From Aquitalea magnusonii (GTDB taxonomy: Bacteria > Pseudomonadota > Gammaproteobacteria > Burkholderiales > Chromobacteriaceae), in assembly GCF_002217795.2 (NCBI RefSeq), contig NZ_AP018823.1:1984001-2048000 (forward strand): 64,000 nt of DNA. Direction: 5' to 3'. The first letter of the stretch is position 1; the number at the start of each line of letters is the position of its first letter. The translations under genes were made by a program, and so were the position numbers. Positions 43,818 to 51,527 of the stretch are shown here, piece after piece. A model generated the notes under the pieces. That model searched no databases, was not told the DNA's origin, and worked only from the letters and a program-made list of their open reading frames with translations.

Positions 43818-45239
43818 TCAGCCGGCATATTGCTGGCGCACCAATTGGCCCAGCCGTACCAGCCGCGCCTGTTGCACCGCGCTCCACGGCTCGGCGCAGG
43901 ACAGGCGCACGCAGTGGCGGTAGTCGCCACGCGGCGAAAACAGCGGGCCGGGGGCCAGCCCTATGCCCTCCTGCCGTGCTTGCCGGTGCAGCGTCAGACT
44001 GTCGAACTCCTGGGGGAACTCCAGCCACAGCACAAAGCCGCCTTGCGGGCGCGTATAACGCACATCGGCCGGAAAATAGCGCGCCAGCCCATCCAGCAGG
44101 CCCTGCATCTGGCTGGCAATGGCACGGCGCAGACGGCGCATGTGACGCGGGTAGGCACCGCTTTCCAGAAAGCGCGCCAGTACCGCCTGGTTGAGCGTGG
44201 GCGTGGAATGCGTGCTCAGGTATTTCTGCACCTCCACCTGGCTGCGATAGCGGCCAGGATCTATCCAGCCTATGCGCAGGCCCGGTGCCACATCCTTGGT
44301 GAGCGAGGCGCAGTACAGCACATTGCCGCTGCGATCGAATGCCTTGATGGGGCGTGGCCGCTGCCGGCCATAGTAGAACTCGCCGTAGACATCATCCTCG
44401 ATCAGCGGAATGCCGCGTGCGGCCAGCATATCGGCCACTTTTTCCTTGGCGGCGTCCGGCATCAGCGCGCCCAGCGGATTGGAAAAATTGGGCACCAGAA
44501 TCACCGCCTTGATGGCGGCATCGCGCGTGGCCAGCTCCAGCGCGTCCACCGAAATGCCGCTGACCGGATCGGTGGGGATTTCCACCACGCGCAGCCCCAG
44601 CGCCTTTAGCGTGAACAGCAGCGAAAAATACGCCGGGGACTCCACCGCCACCACATCGCCCGGCTGGGTAAGGGCGCGCAGCGCCAGATTCAGCGCCTCG
44701 ATGGTGCCCTGGGTGACAATCAGTTGTTCCGGGTGCAACTGGCCGCCCCACTCCATGGCCAGCCGGGCAATCTGGCGCTTGAAATCCAGATAGCCGCTGG
44801 GGCGGCCATAGTCGGACAGCAAGTCAGGATGCCTGCGCATGCAGTCCAGCGTCATGCGCTGCAACTGGGCGGTGGGCAGCAGCGCATGCGGTGCCACCGC
44901 ACTGCGAAAGCCCTGCATGCGTTCGGTGTGCTGCTCGGACTGATCCTCGACATAGCTCCACAGCAGCGGATCGACCGCCACTTCGGTAGGCGCGGCCAGC
45001 CGCAACACATGCCCGCTCTCGCTGCGCAAGCGCACAAAGTAGCCGGACTGCGGCCTGGCTTCCACCAGGCCCAGGTCTTCCAGCCGTCGGAAAGCCTGCT
45101 GCACCGTGCTCAGGCTGAGGCCGCGCCGCAGTTTCATCTCGCGCAGCGAAGGCAGGCGTTCGCCGGCACGCAGCACGCGGGCGCGGATCTGGGCGGCGAT
45201 ATCATCCGCCAGTTGCAGGTAAAGAGGCTGGGTATCCAT
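43818..45239 (-). CDS. MocR/PdxR-type regulator (GntR HTH fused to aminotransferase fold)
   Basis: A 473-residue protein from the ATG at 45239 (MDTQPLYLQL). The N-terminal GntR winged HTH (ADDIAAQIRARVLRAGERLPSLREMKLRRGLSLSTVQQAF) is followed by a class I aminotransferase-like domain from about residue 110. It has YGRPSGYLDFKRQIA, VPNFSNPLG and the PLP-lysine region CASLTKDVAPGLRIG. MocR regulators use PLP and an amino compound as effectors. Convergent with the triple-RidA gene and divergent from DUF2917, it may regulate either. The region before it has a possible divergent promoter. Confidence 0.9.
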   Translation of the reverse strand: MDTQPLYLQLADDIAAQIRARVLRAGERLPSLREMKLRRGLSLSTVQQAFRRLEDLGLVEARPQSGYFVRLRSESGHVLRLAAPTEVAVDPLLWSYVEDQSEQHTERMQGFRSAVAPHALLPTAQLQRMTLDCMRRHPDLLSDYGRPSGYLDFKRQIARLAMEWGGQLHPEQLIVTQGTIEALNLALRALTQPGDVVAVESPAYFSLLFTLKALGLRVVEIPTDPVSGISVDALELATRDAAIKAVILVPNFSNPLGALMPDAAKEKVADMLAARGIPLIEDDVYGEFYYGRQRPRPIKAFDRSGNVLYCASLTKDVAPGLRIGWIDPGRYRSQVEVQKYLSTHSTPTLNQAVLARFLESGAYPRHMRRLRRAIASQMQGLLDGLARYFPADVRYTRPQGGFVLWLEFPQEFDSLTLHRQARQEGIGLAPGPLFSPRGDYRHCVRLSCAEPWSAVQQARLVRLGQLVRQQYAG

Positions 45240-45414
45240 GCCGCCATGATAAGGGATTGTCCGCGCCGCACCACGCACAGTTGTACACAAAAACAGGCAG
45301 TACAGTTGCCGCAAAACCATAACTGTCATGGCTGATTATCGACAACTGTGTGGCTACCGGCGCAGCACCCCGCCCTCTAAGCTGTGTTTCATCAACAGCA
45401 GGGGAGCATGCAAG

Positions 45415-45669
45415 ATGAGCACACTGATATTGCGCCAGGGCGAAGTGATGCGCCTGAGCGGACAACTGCCACTGTCCTTGCAGGTAGCGCAGGGACGCAT
45501 CTGGATCAGCTACTGCGGCCAGGATGTGATTCTGCGGCGCGGTGACTGCTGGCAGCCAGGCCAGGCCCGTGGCGAAATCCTGCTGCTGGAGGCCATGAAC
45601 GGGCCGGCGGCGCTGGAGCTGCAACTGACAGGTCAGCACGCCCCGCTGCGTTTGGCCAGCTGCAACTAG
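45415..45669 (+). CDS. DUF2917 protein
   Basis: An 84-residue protein from the ATG at 45415, with GGGGAG 8 bases upstream. The sequence LRQGEVMRLSGQLPLSLQVAQGRIWISYCGQDVILRRGDCWQP matches the DUF2917 beta-barrel pattern (l.v..GrvWiT..g...D..L..Gd...l). It is small and cytoplasmic. The stop codon and the convergent LysR stop share the bases CTAG. Confidence 0.75.
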   Translation: MSTLILRQGEVMRLSGQLPLSLQVAQGRIWISYCGQDVILRRGDCWQPGQARGEILLLEAMNGPAALELQLTGQHAPLRLASCN

Positions 45670-46583
45670 TCTGGCTGGCCGAAGCTTTCGTGCAGGAAGT
45701 CCAGCATGGCGGTGAGCTTGGCCTGATGCTGGCGGCCCGGCGGGTACAAGGCGGTAAGCGGCATGCTGTCGTCCACCCGCCACGGCTGCAGGATTTCCAC
45801 CAGCCGCCCGTCCTGCAATGCCGGCTCCAGCAAGAAGGCCGACTGGCGGATGATGCCGGCCCCGGCCAGCGCCAGGCTAAGCAGGGATTCGGCACTGTCC
45901 ACGCTCAGCCGGGCGCTGACATCCACCCGTCGCAATTCGCCATCCACCATGAAGGGCCACTGGTCGGCCTGCTCCACATCGGCCACCACCAGGCACTGGT
46001 GCTGCGCCAGTTGCTCCGGATGTTGCGGACTGCCGTACTGGCGCAGATAGGCCGGTGCCGCACACACCTTGCGCGGCAGGCTGGCAATGGGGCGCGCCAC
46101 CAGATTATCCACCGGGCCCAGCGGCCCCAGCCGCAAGCCCAGGTCGAAACCGTCGGCGGCGATATCCACCAGATGGTCGCTCACCGACAAGGCCAGCCGC
46201 AGTTGCGGATAGCGCGCCATGAAGCGTGGCAGCGCCGGTAGCAACTGCTGGTTGCCAAAGGCAGTCCCCACGGTAATGCGCAGCGTGCCTTGCGGAATAT
46301 TGCGGCCAAAGCGCAGATCGGCCTCGGCATTGGCCAGCTCGTCCACGATGCGCCGGGCATGGGCAATGAAGCGCTCGCCCTCCGCGGTGGCCACCACCCG
46401 GCGCGTGCTGCGGGCAAACAGGCGGCAGCCCAGCCGTTTTTCCAGCCGGTCTATCGCCTTGGACAAGGCCGAGGCCGTCAGCCCCAGCCGTGCTGCCGCC
46501 CGCGTAAAGCTGGCGGTTTCGCTCAGATACAGCACGGCCAGCAGCTCGCCGGTTTGTGTTTCCACCATATTGATGAATCCCAT
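45666..46583 (-). CDS. LysR-family transcriptional regulator
   Basis: A 305-residue LysR protein. Its HTH lies at about residues 15-70 (SETASFTRAAARLGLTASALSKAIDRLEKRLGCRLFARSTRRV), with the substrate-binding domain following. Another start at residue 6 (46568) is possible. It is divergent from the DinB-OsmC genes at 46662, which are its likely targets. The effector is unknown. Confidence 0.9.
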   Translation of the reverse strand: MGFINMVETQTGELLAVLYLSETASFTRAAARLGLTASALSKAIDRLEKRLGCRLFARSTRRVVATAEGERFIAHARRIVDELANAEADLRFGRNIPQGTLRITVGTAFGNQQLLPALPRFMARYPQLRLALSVSDHLVDIAADGFDLGLRLGPLGPVDNLVARPIASLPRKVCAAPAYLRQYGSPQHPEQLAQHQCLVVADVEQADQWPFMVDGELRRVDVSARLSVDSAESLLSLALAGAGIIRQSAFLLEPALQDGRLVEILQPWRVDDSMPLTALYPPGRQHQAKLTAMLDFLHESFGQPD

Positions 46584-46661
46584 TCAGCAATAATTTTCCT
46601 GAGTGGCCGATTCTAAAAGGCAAAAAGCAGAATAAGCTAGGATTTTTCACGGAGAACACCG

Positions 46662-47144
46662 ATGCAAGCCCTGTTACCCACCCTCTTCCAGGCCAAGGCC
46701 TGGGCCAACCAGCAATTATTTGCCCTGTTGGAACAGCAACTGCAGGCACTGGCTGCCGACACCCAGACCGCCGCCGTGCGCATGCTGAACCATGTGTGGC
46801 TGGTGGAACAGATCTTCCAAGCCAATCTGCAGCAGCAGCCGCATGGCTTTGAGGCGCTGAACACGCCGGATACGCCAACGCTGGCCGCGCTGCAGGCGCG
46901 CCAGCAGGCCAGCGATGCCTGGTATCAGCAATATCTGCGCAGCATGGATGCCAGCCAGTTGGGCGAGGCGGTGGACTTCCGCTTTGTCGATGGCAAGCCG
47001 GGCAGGATGCAGCGCTGTGAGATGCTGCTGCATCTGATCACCCACGGCAGCTATCATCGCGGCATGGTGGGCCGCATGCTGGCCGAGGCGGGAATCCGCC
47101 CGCCCAAGGACAGCCTGACCATTTTTCTGCATCAAACCGCCTGA
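46662..47144 (+). CDS. DinB-family protein
   Basis: A 160-residue four-helix DinB-like protein. The metal-binding histidines expected of the family are seen in MLNHVWLVEQIF (about residue 44) and HLITHGSYHRGMVG (about residues 127-133). DinB proteins include thiol-dependent (bacillithiol/glutathione) transferases and DNA-damage genes of unknown role. It is followed after 13 bases by an OsmC-type peroxidase gene, which suggests thiol or redox stress work. Confidence 0.85.
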   Translation: MQALLPTLFQAKAWANQQLFALLEQQLQALAADTQTAAVRMLNHVWLVEQIFQANLQQQPHGFEALNTPDTPTLAALQARQQASDAWYQQYLRSMDASQLGEAVDFRFVDGKPGRMQRCEMLLHLITHGSYHRGMVGRMLAEAGIRPPKDSLTIFLHQTA

Positions 47145-47157
47145 ACGGGAGAACACA

Positions 47158-47640
47158 ATGGCGCAATTCGTGGTGGAAGTGGAATGGCAACGCAGCGGTC
47201 AGGATTTTCTCAACCGTCGCTACAGCCGCAAGCATGTGCTGCGCTTTGATGGCGGGGCCGAGGTGGCGGCGTCGTCCTCCCCCGCCGTGGTGCCGCTGCC
47301 GATGTCGGACGCCAGCGCGGTGGACCCGGAAGAAGCCTTTGTGGCAGCGCTGTCCAGTTGCCACATGCTGTGGTTTCTGGACCTGGCCGCCCGTGCCGGT
47401 TTCACGGTGGAGCGTTATCTGGACCGGGCCAGTGGCGAGATGGGCAAGAATGCCGCCGGGCAATTGGCCATCACCCGCGTCACGCTGCGGCCGGATGTGC
47501 AATTTGGCAGTGCCAACCCGCCCAGCGCGGCCCAGCATGCCCAACTGCACCATCAGGCACACAGCAACTGCTTTATTGCCAATTCCGTGACATCTACCGT
47601 GCTATGCCAGCCGGTGGGGCTGGAAGACACGGCAGCCTAG
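47158..47640 (+). CDS. OsmC/Ohr-family peroxiredoxin-like protein
   Basis: A 160-residue OsmC-family protein. The two redox cysteines are in SSCHMLWFLDLAARAG and SNCFIAN. With the N-terminal FLNRRYSRKHVLRFDGG, this resembles the OsmC-like 'YhfA/Ohr' subgroup. It probably reduces organic peroxides using a thiol. It follows DinB in one operon (AACGGGAG ribosome site) and converges on cobA. Confidence 0.88.
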   Translation: MAQFVVEVEWQRSGQDFLNRRYSRKHVLRFDGGAEVAASSSPAVVPLPMSDASAVDPEEAFVAALSSCHMLWFLDLAARAGFTVERYLDRASGEMGKNAAGQLAITRVTLRPDVQFGSANPPSAAQHAQLHHQAHSNCFIANSVTSTVLCQPVGLEDTAA

Positions 47641-47643
47641 TCG

Positions 47644-48405
47644 CTAGGCACAGCTTGGCACTGCCGCAGCCATGGGCAGTTGCGGCAAGCTGGCTTCGGC
47701 CATGGCCTCGCCCACCAGAATGATGGCCGGGCTGCCCATGCCTGCGGCCAGGGCGTCAGCCTCCAGCGTGGCCAGCGTGCTCAGCAGGCGCTGCTCCTGC
47801 GGCGTGCTGGCCCACTGCACCACCGCCACCGGTGTGCTGGCCGGCAGGTACTGCAACAGCGCCTGATTCAGGCTGGCAATGCGGCTCATACCCATATAGA
47901 TGGCCAAGGTGGTGCCGGTGGCGGCCAGTGCCTGCCAGTCCGGCTCGCTGTGGTCCTGTGCGTGGGCCGTCACCAGCGTCACGCCACGGCAATGCTGGCG
48001 ATGAGTGAGCGATACATTCAGGCTGGCGGCTGCCGCCAGTGCCGCACTGATACCGTTCACCACTTCCACCTCGATACCGTGTTGTTGCAGATAGCGGATT
48101 TCCTCACCGGCACGGCCAAACAGCAGTACCTCGCCACCCTTCACCCGCACCACCCGCCTGCCCTGCACGGCATAACGGCGCATCAGGCGCTGGATGAAAT
48201 CCTGCGGCGTGGACTTGCAGCCACCGCGCTTACCCACCCGCACCACCTGCGCCTGCGGTGCCAGGCTGACGATGTCCGGGTTGACCAGCTCGTCCAGCAG
48301 CAGCACTTCCGCCGCCTGCAACTGGCGCACCGCCTTGAGGGTGAGCAGTTCCAGATCGCCGGGGCCAGCCCCCAGCAGCACCACCTTGCCTGTTGCGCGT
48401 TTCAT
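47644..48405 (-). CDS. cobA: Uroporphyrinogen-III C-methyltransferase
   Basis: A 253-residue SUMT. The SAM-binding fold starts VVLLGAGPGDLELLTLKAV, and KRGGCKSTPQDFI, LKGG-like VRVKGGEVLLFGRAGEE and GISAALAAAASL are family motifs. It makes precorrin-2 from uroporphyrinogen III, the first step to siroheme, which NirB needs. As the last gene of the nitrate operon (15 bases after nasA) it supplies that cofactor on demand. There is no CysG dehydrogenase/ferrochelatase fusion here. Confidence 0.93.
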   Translation of the reverse strand: MKRATGKVVLLGAGPGDLELLTLKAVRQLQAAEVLLLDELVNPDIVSLAPQAQVVRVGKRGGCKSTPQDFIQRLMRRYAVQGRRVVRVKGGEVLLFGRAGEEIRYLQQHGIEVEVVNGISAALAAAASLNVSLTHRQHCRGVTLVTAHAQDHSEPDWQALAATGTTLAIYMGMSRIASLNQALLQYLPASTPVAVVQWASTPQEQRLLSTLATLEADALAAGMGSPAIILVGEAMAEASLPQLPMAAAVPSCA

Positions 48406-48420
48406 GTTCTTACTCCCTGT

Positions 48421-51129
48421 TCAGGCAGGCTGCGCCACGCTGGCGGCCATGCGTTTGATTTCCGGCACACAGGAACCGCAGACGCTGCCGCAGCCCAGGG
48501 TGTTCTTGAGGTGTGCCACACTCTCGCCCCGCTCCAGACATTGGCGGATGGCGGTTTCGCCCACTTGCCGGCACTGGCAGACGATTTTTTCCCGCGCTAC
48601 GGCACGCTGCCCGGCCGGGGCAAACACAGTCAGGCGAGAGCCTTGCCATGCCTCCCCCGCTTGCAGTTGCTGCAGCAGGCTGTCCGCTGCCGGGACATCG
48701 GTCGCACTGCTGCTGGCAAACACAAAGCCAGACAGACGGCCATCGGCCCAGGCTACGCGCTTGACCACGCCACGCCGGTCGTCACGGTACTCCAACACAT
48801 CCGGACCGGGGTGCAGGCCCAGCACATCCAGCAACTGTTGCAGCCAGTCAGCCAGCGCCGTCGCATGCGCGGCGCGCAACAATAAGACATCCGGGCCGTG
48901 CAGCGCAATGGCGGCATAGCTGCACTGGCAAAGAAGCGGTGCCAGCCGCGCCTGCATGGCCGGCAAATCATCACAGCGCAGCGCCGCCGTCACCCGCCAC
49001 GGCAGGCTGATTTTTTCCACCTTCACCGCCGCATGCTTGAGTTCCGGCTGGAAGGACTGGTCATCCACCTGCGGCTGGCTGGCCTCGTTAATGCCACCAC
49101 TATTGAGAAACTGGCCATTCCAGTGCATGGCCGCAAACACCGTGCCGCCGGGCAGTTCGCGGCTGATGGCAAGCGGCAGCACCAGTTGGCCGCGCTTGCT
49201 GCTGATGCGGACCAGATCGCCCGCCTGCAGGTCACGCCGCGCGGCATCGTCCGGGTGCATCTCCAGTGCCGGTTCCGGACAATGGGCAAACAGTTGCGGC
49301 AGGCGGCCGGTGCGGCTCATGCCATGCCACTGGTCACGCAGGCGGCCCGTCAGCAGGCGGAAGGGGTAATGCGCCGACACATTCTCTGCCGGTGGCTGAT
49401 AACGCACGGCATGAAAACGGGCGCGGCCATTGGCAGTGGCAAACACGCCATCGACATAACGCCGCGCCTGGCCTTGCTCCGCGCCAGCGGGTAGCGGCCA
49501 TTGCTGCGGCCCGGCGCTATCCAGCACCGCATGGCTCAGCCCGCTGATGTCCAGATCACGCCCGGTGGTGAGTGCGCAATGTTCGTCAAACACGCTGGCG
49601 ACTTCGGTATCAGCAAACAGGCTGGCAGCGCCGGGATACAGCAGCACCTCCAGACGGCGGGCAATCTGGCTGACAATCCAGCCATCGCTTTGCGCCTCGC
49701 CCGGTGGTGGCACGGCGGCACGCACCCGGCTGATGCGGCGTTCGGAATTGGTGACCGTGCCTTCTTTTTCACCCCAGGTGGCTGCGGGCAGCAGGATGTC
49801 GGCCAGCGCGGTGGTGTCGGTATGGGCAAAGGCGTCCTGCACCACCACCAGCTCGGCCCTGGCCAGTGCGGCGCGTACCTGTGGCAGGTTGGGCAGCGAG
49901 TGTGCCGGATTGCTGCAGGCAATCCAGATGGCCTTGATGCGCCCCTGCTGCAATGCGTCGAACATGGCAATGGCCGGCAGGCCAGGCGTGGCGGACAGCC
50001 GCTCGGCCGGCACGCCCCAGTGGGCGGCTACTTCTGCCCGGTGCGCGGCATTGTCGATATCGCGATGCGCCGCCAGCATGGTGGCCATGCCACCTACTTC
50101 GCGCCCGCCCATGGCATTGGGCTGGCCGGTGAGCGAGAACGGGCCGGCACCCGGCTTGCCGATCTGCCCGGTAGCCAGATGCAGGTTGATCAGCGCCAGG
50201 TTCTTGTCAGTACCGTGGCTGGACTGGTTCAGCCCCATGCAGTACAGCGACAGGCTGGCCGGGCTGTGGCCAAACCACTCGGCAGCCTGAATCAGGTCTT
50301 CTTCGCGGATGCCGCAGATTTCCGCCGCCATTTTCGGCGTGGTGTTGCGCACCATCTGCTTGAGTTCGGCAAAGCCTTCGGTATGGGCGTGGATGTAATC
50401 CTCCGCCACCAGCCCTTCCCAGATCAGATGATGCAGCATGCCGTTGAACAGGGCGACATCGGTGCCGGGCTGGATCTGCAAATGCAGGTCGGCCATGACT
50501 GCGGTGTCGGTGCGGCGCGGGTCGATGACAATCCAGCGCATGTCCGGCCTCGCCGCGCGCGCTTCTTCCAGCCGACGCAGCAGCACCGGGTGGGCGTAGG
50601 CCAGATTGCTGCCGGCAAACAGCACGCAGTCGGCCTGTTCCAGATCGGCATAACAGGTTGGCGGGCCATCGGCACCAAAGGCTTTTTTATAGGCAGTAAC
50701 GGCGCTGGACATGCACAGGCGGGAGTTGGTGTCGATATTGTTGGTGCCCACCACGCCCTTGGCCAGCTTGTTGAACAGATAATAGTCCTCGGTCAGCAAC
50801 TGGCCAGACACGTAAAAAGCCACCGCGTCCGGCCCGTGCTGGCGGATGATGCTGGCAAAACCTGCCGCCACGCTGTCCAGCGCAGCGTCCCAGCCAACGC
50901 GCTGGCGCGGCGCGTGGCGGGTGGGCCGCATCTCCGGGTACAGCGCACGGCCACTGTCGCTGGCGGCACTGGCCGCCAGGTTCAGCCCCTTGCTGCACAG
51001 CCGGCCATAATTGGCCGGGTGCTGCGGGTCGCCCCGCACACCTGTTATGCGCCCGTCTTCGCTGGCAATCAGCACGCCACAGCCTGTACCGCAATAGCAG
51101 CAGGTGGAGCGGGTTTCAGTCCTGCCCAT
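48421..51129 (-). CDS. nasA: Assimilatory nitrate reductase catalytic subunit
   Basis: A 902-residue molybdopterin enzyme. Start: ATG at 51129, where AAGGA is 8 bases upstream, rather than the upstream 51138. An N-terminal [4Fe-4S] site (CCYCGTGCGV ... LCSKG) leads into the molybdopterin-binding domains (CMSSAVTAYKKAFG, WIVIDPRRTDTA). The MGD-binding C-terminal domain ends before a BFD-like [2Fe-2S] domain (VCQCRQVGE ... LGCGSVCGSC) at about 840-895. It reduces nitrate to nitrite in the cytoplasm. The BFD tail is the electron entry used by NasA-type enzymes. Confidence 0.94.
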   Translation of the reverse strand: MGRTETRSTCCYCGTGCGVLIASEDGRITGVRGDPQHPANYGRLCSKGLNLAASAASDSGRALYPEMRPTRHAPRQRVGWDAALDSVAAGFASIIRQHGPDAVAFYVSGQLLTEDYYLFNKLAKGVVGTNNIDTNSRLCMSSAVTAYKKAFGADGPPTCYADLEQADCVLFAGSNLAYAHPVLLRRLEEARAARPDMRWIVIDPRRTDTAVMADLHLQIQPGTDVALFNGMLHHLIWEGLVAEDYIHAHTEGFAELKQMVRNTTPKMAAEICGIREEDLIQAAEWFGHSPASLSLYCMGLNQSSHGTDKNLALINLHLATGQIGKPGAGPFSLTGQPNAMGGREVGGMATMLAAHRDIDNAAHRAEVAAHWGVPAERLSATPGLPAIAMFDALQQGRIKAIWIACSNPAHSLPNLPQVRAALARAELVVVQDAFAHTDTTALADILLPAATWGEKEGTVTNSERRISRVRAAVPPPGEAQSDGWIVSQIARRLEVLLYPGAASLFADTEVASVFDEHCALTTGRDLDISGLSHAVLDSAGPQQWPLPAGAEQGQARRYVDGVFATANGRARFHAVRYQPPAENVSAHYPFRLLTGRLRDQWHGMSRTGRLPQLFAHCPEPALEMHPDDAARRDLQAGDLVRISSKRGQLVLPLAISRELPGGTVFAAMHWNGQFLNSGGINEASQPQVDDQSFQPELKHAAVKVEKISLPWRVTAALRCDDLPAMQARLAPLLCQCSYAAIALHGPDVLLLRAAHATALADWLQQLLDVLGLHPGPDVLEYRDDRRGVVKRVAWADGRLSGFVFASSSATDVPAADSLLQQLQAGEAWQGSRLTVFAPAGQRAVAREKIVCQCRQVGETAIRQCLERGESVAHLKNTLGCGSVCGSCVPEIKRMAASVAQPA

Positions 51130-51197
51130 TTTGCCCATCCTTTTCTGATGACAAGGTCCCGTTGCAAGCCGTTGCAACCCGTTGCCATCCGCCTTGT

Positions 51198-51515
51198 TCA
51201 CAAGCCCAGCAGTACCATGCCCTGTTCCAGTTTCACCGGAAAATGGCGGGCGCAGCCCTCGTCCGGCGCGCGTGCTGCGCCGCTGGCCAGGTCGATATGC
51301 CAACTGTGCAAGGGACAGGTGACGCCATGGCCATGCACCATGCCCTGGCTCAGCGGCCCGCCCTTGTGCGGGCAGCGGTCCAGCAGGGCAAATACCTGGT
51401 CGTCATGGGTGCGGAACACCGCCACATTGCCGCTGGCGCGTTCCACCACCCGGCTGCCTTGCGGCGGAATGTCGGTAAGGGCGCAAATCTGAACCCAGTG
51501 TTGGCTGTCTGTCAT
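51198..51515 (-). CDS. nirD: Nitrite reductase small subunit, Rieske-type
   Basis: A 105-residue Rieske-like protein. Unlike E. coli NirD, which lacks the iron-sulfur ligands, this one keeps them all: RCPHKGGPL (C-x-H) and TCPLHSWHIDL (C-x2-H). It should carry a [2Fe-2S] cluster. It lies 12 bases after nirB. It is a subunit of NAD(P)H nitrite reductase. Confidence 0.9.
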   Translation of the reverse strand: MTDSQHWVQICALTDIPPQGSRVVERASGNVAVFRTHDDQVFALLDRCPHKGGPLSQGMVHGHGVTCPLHSWHIDLASGAARAPDEGCARHFPVKLEQGMVLLGL

Positions 51516-51527
51516 GCTGTGCGCTCC

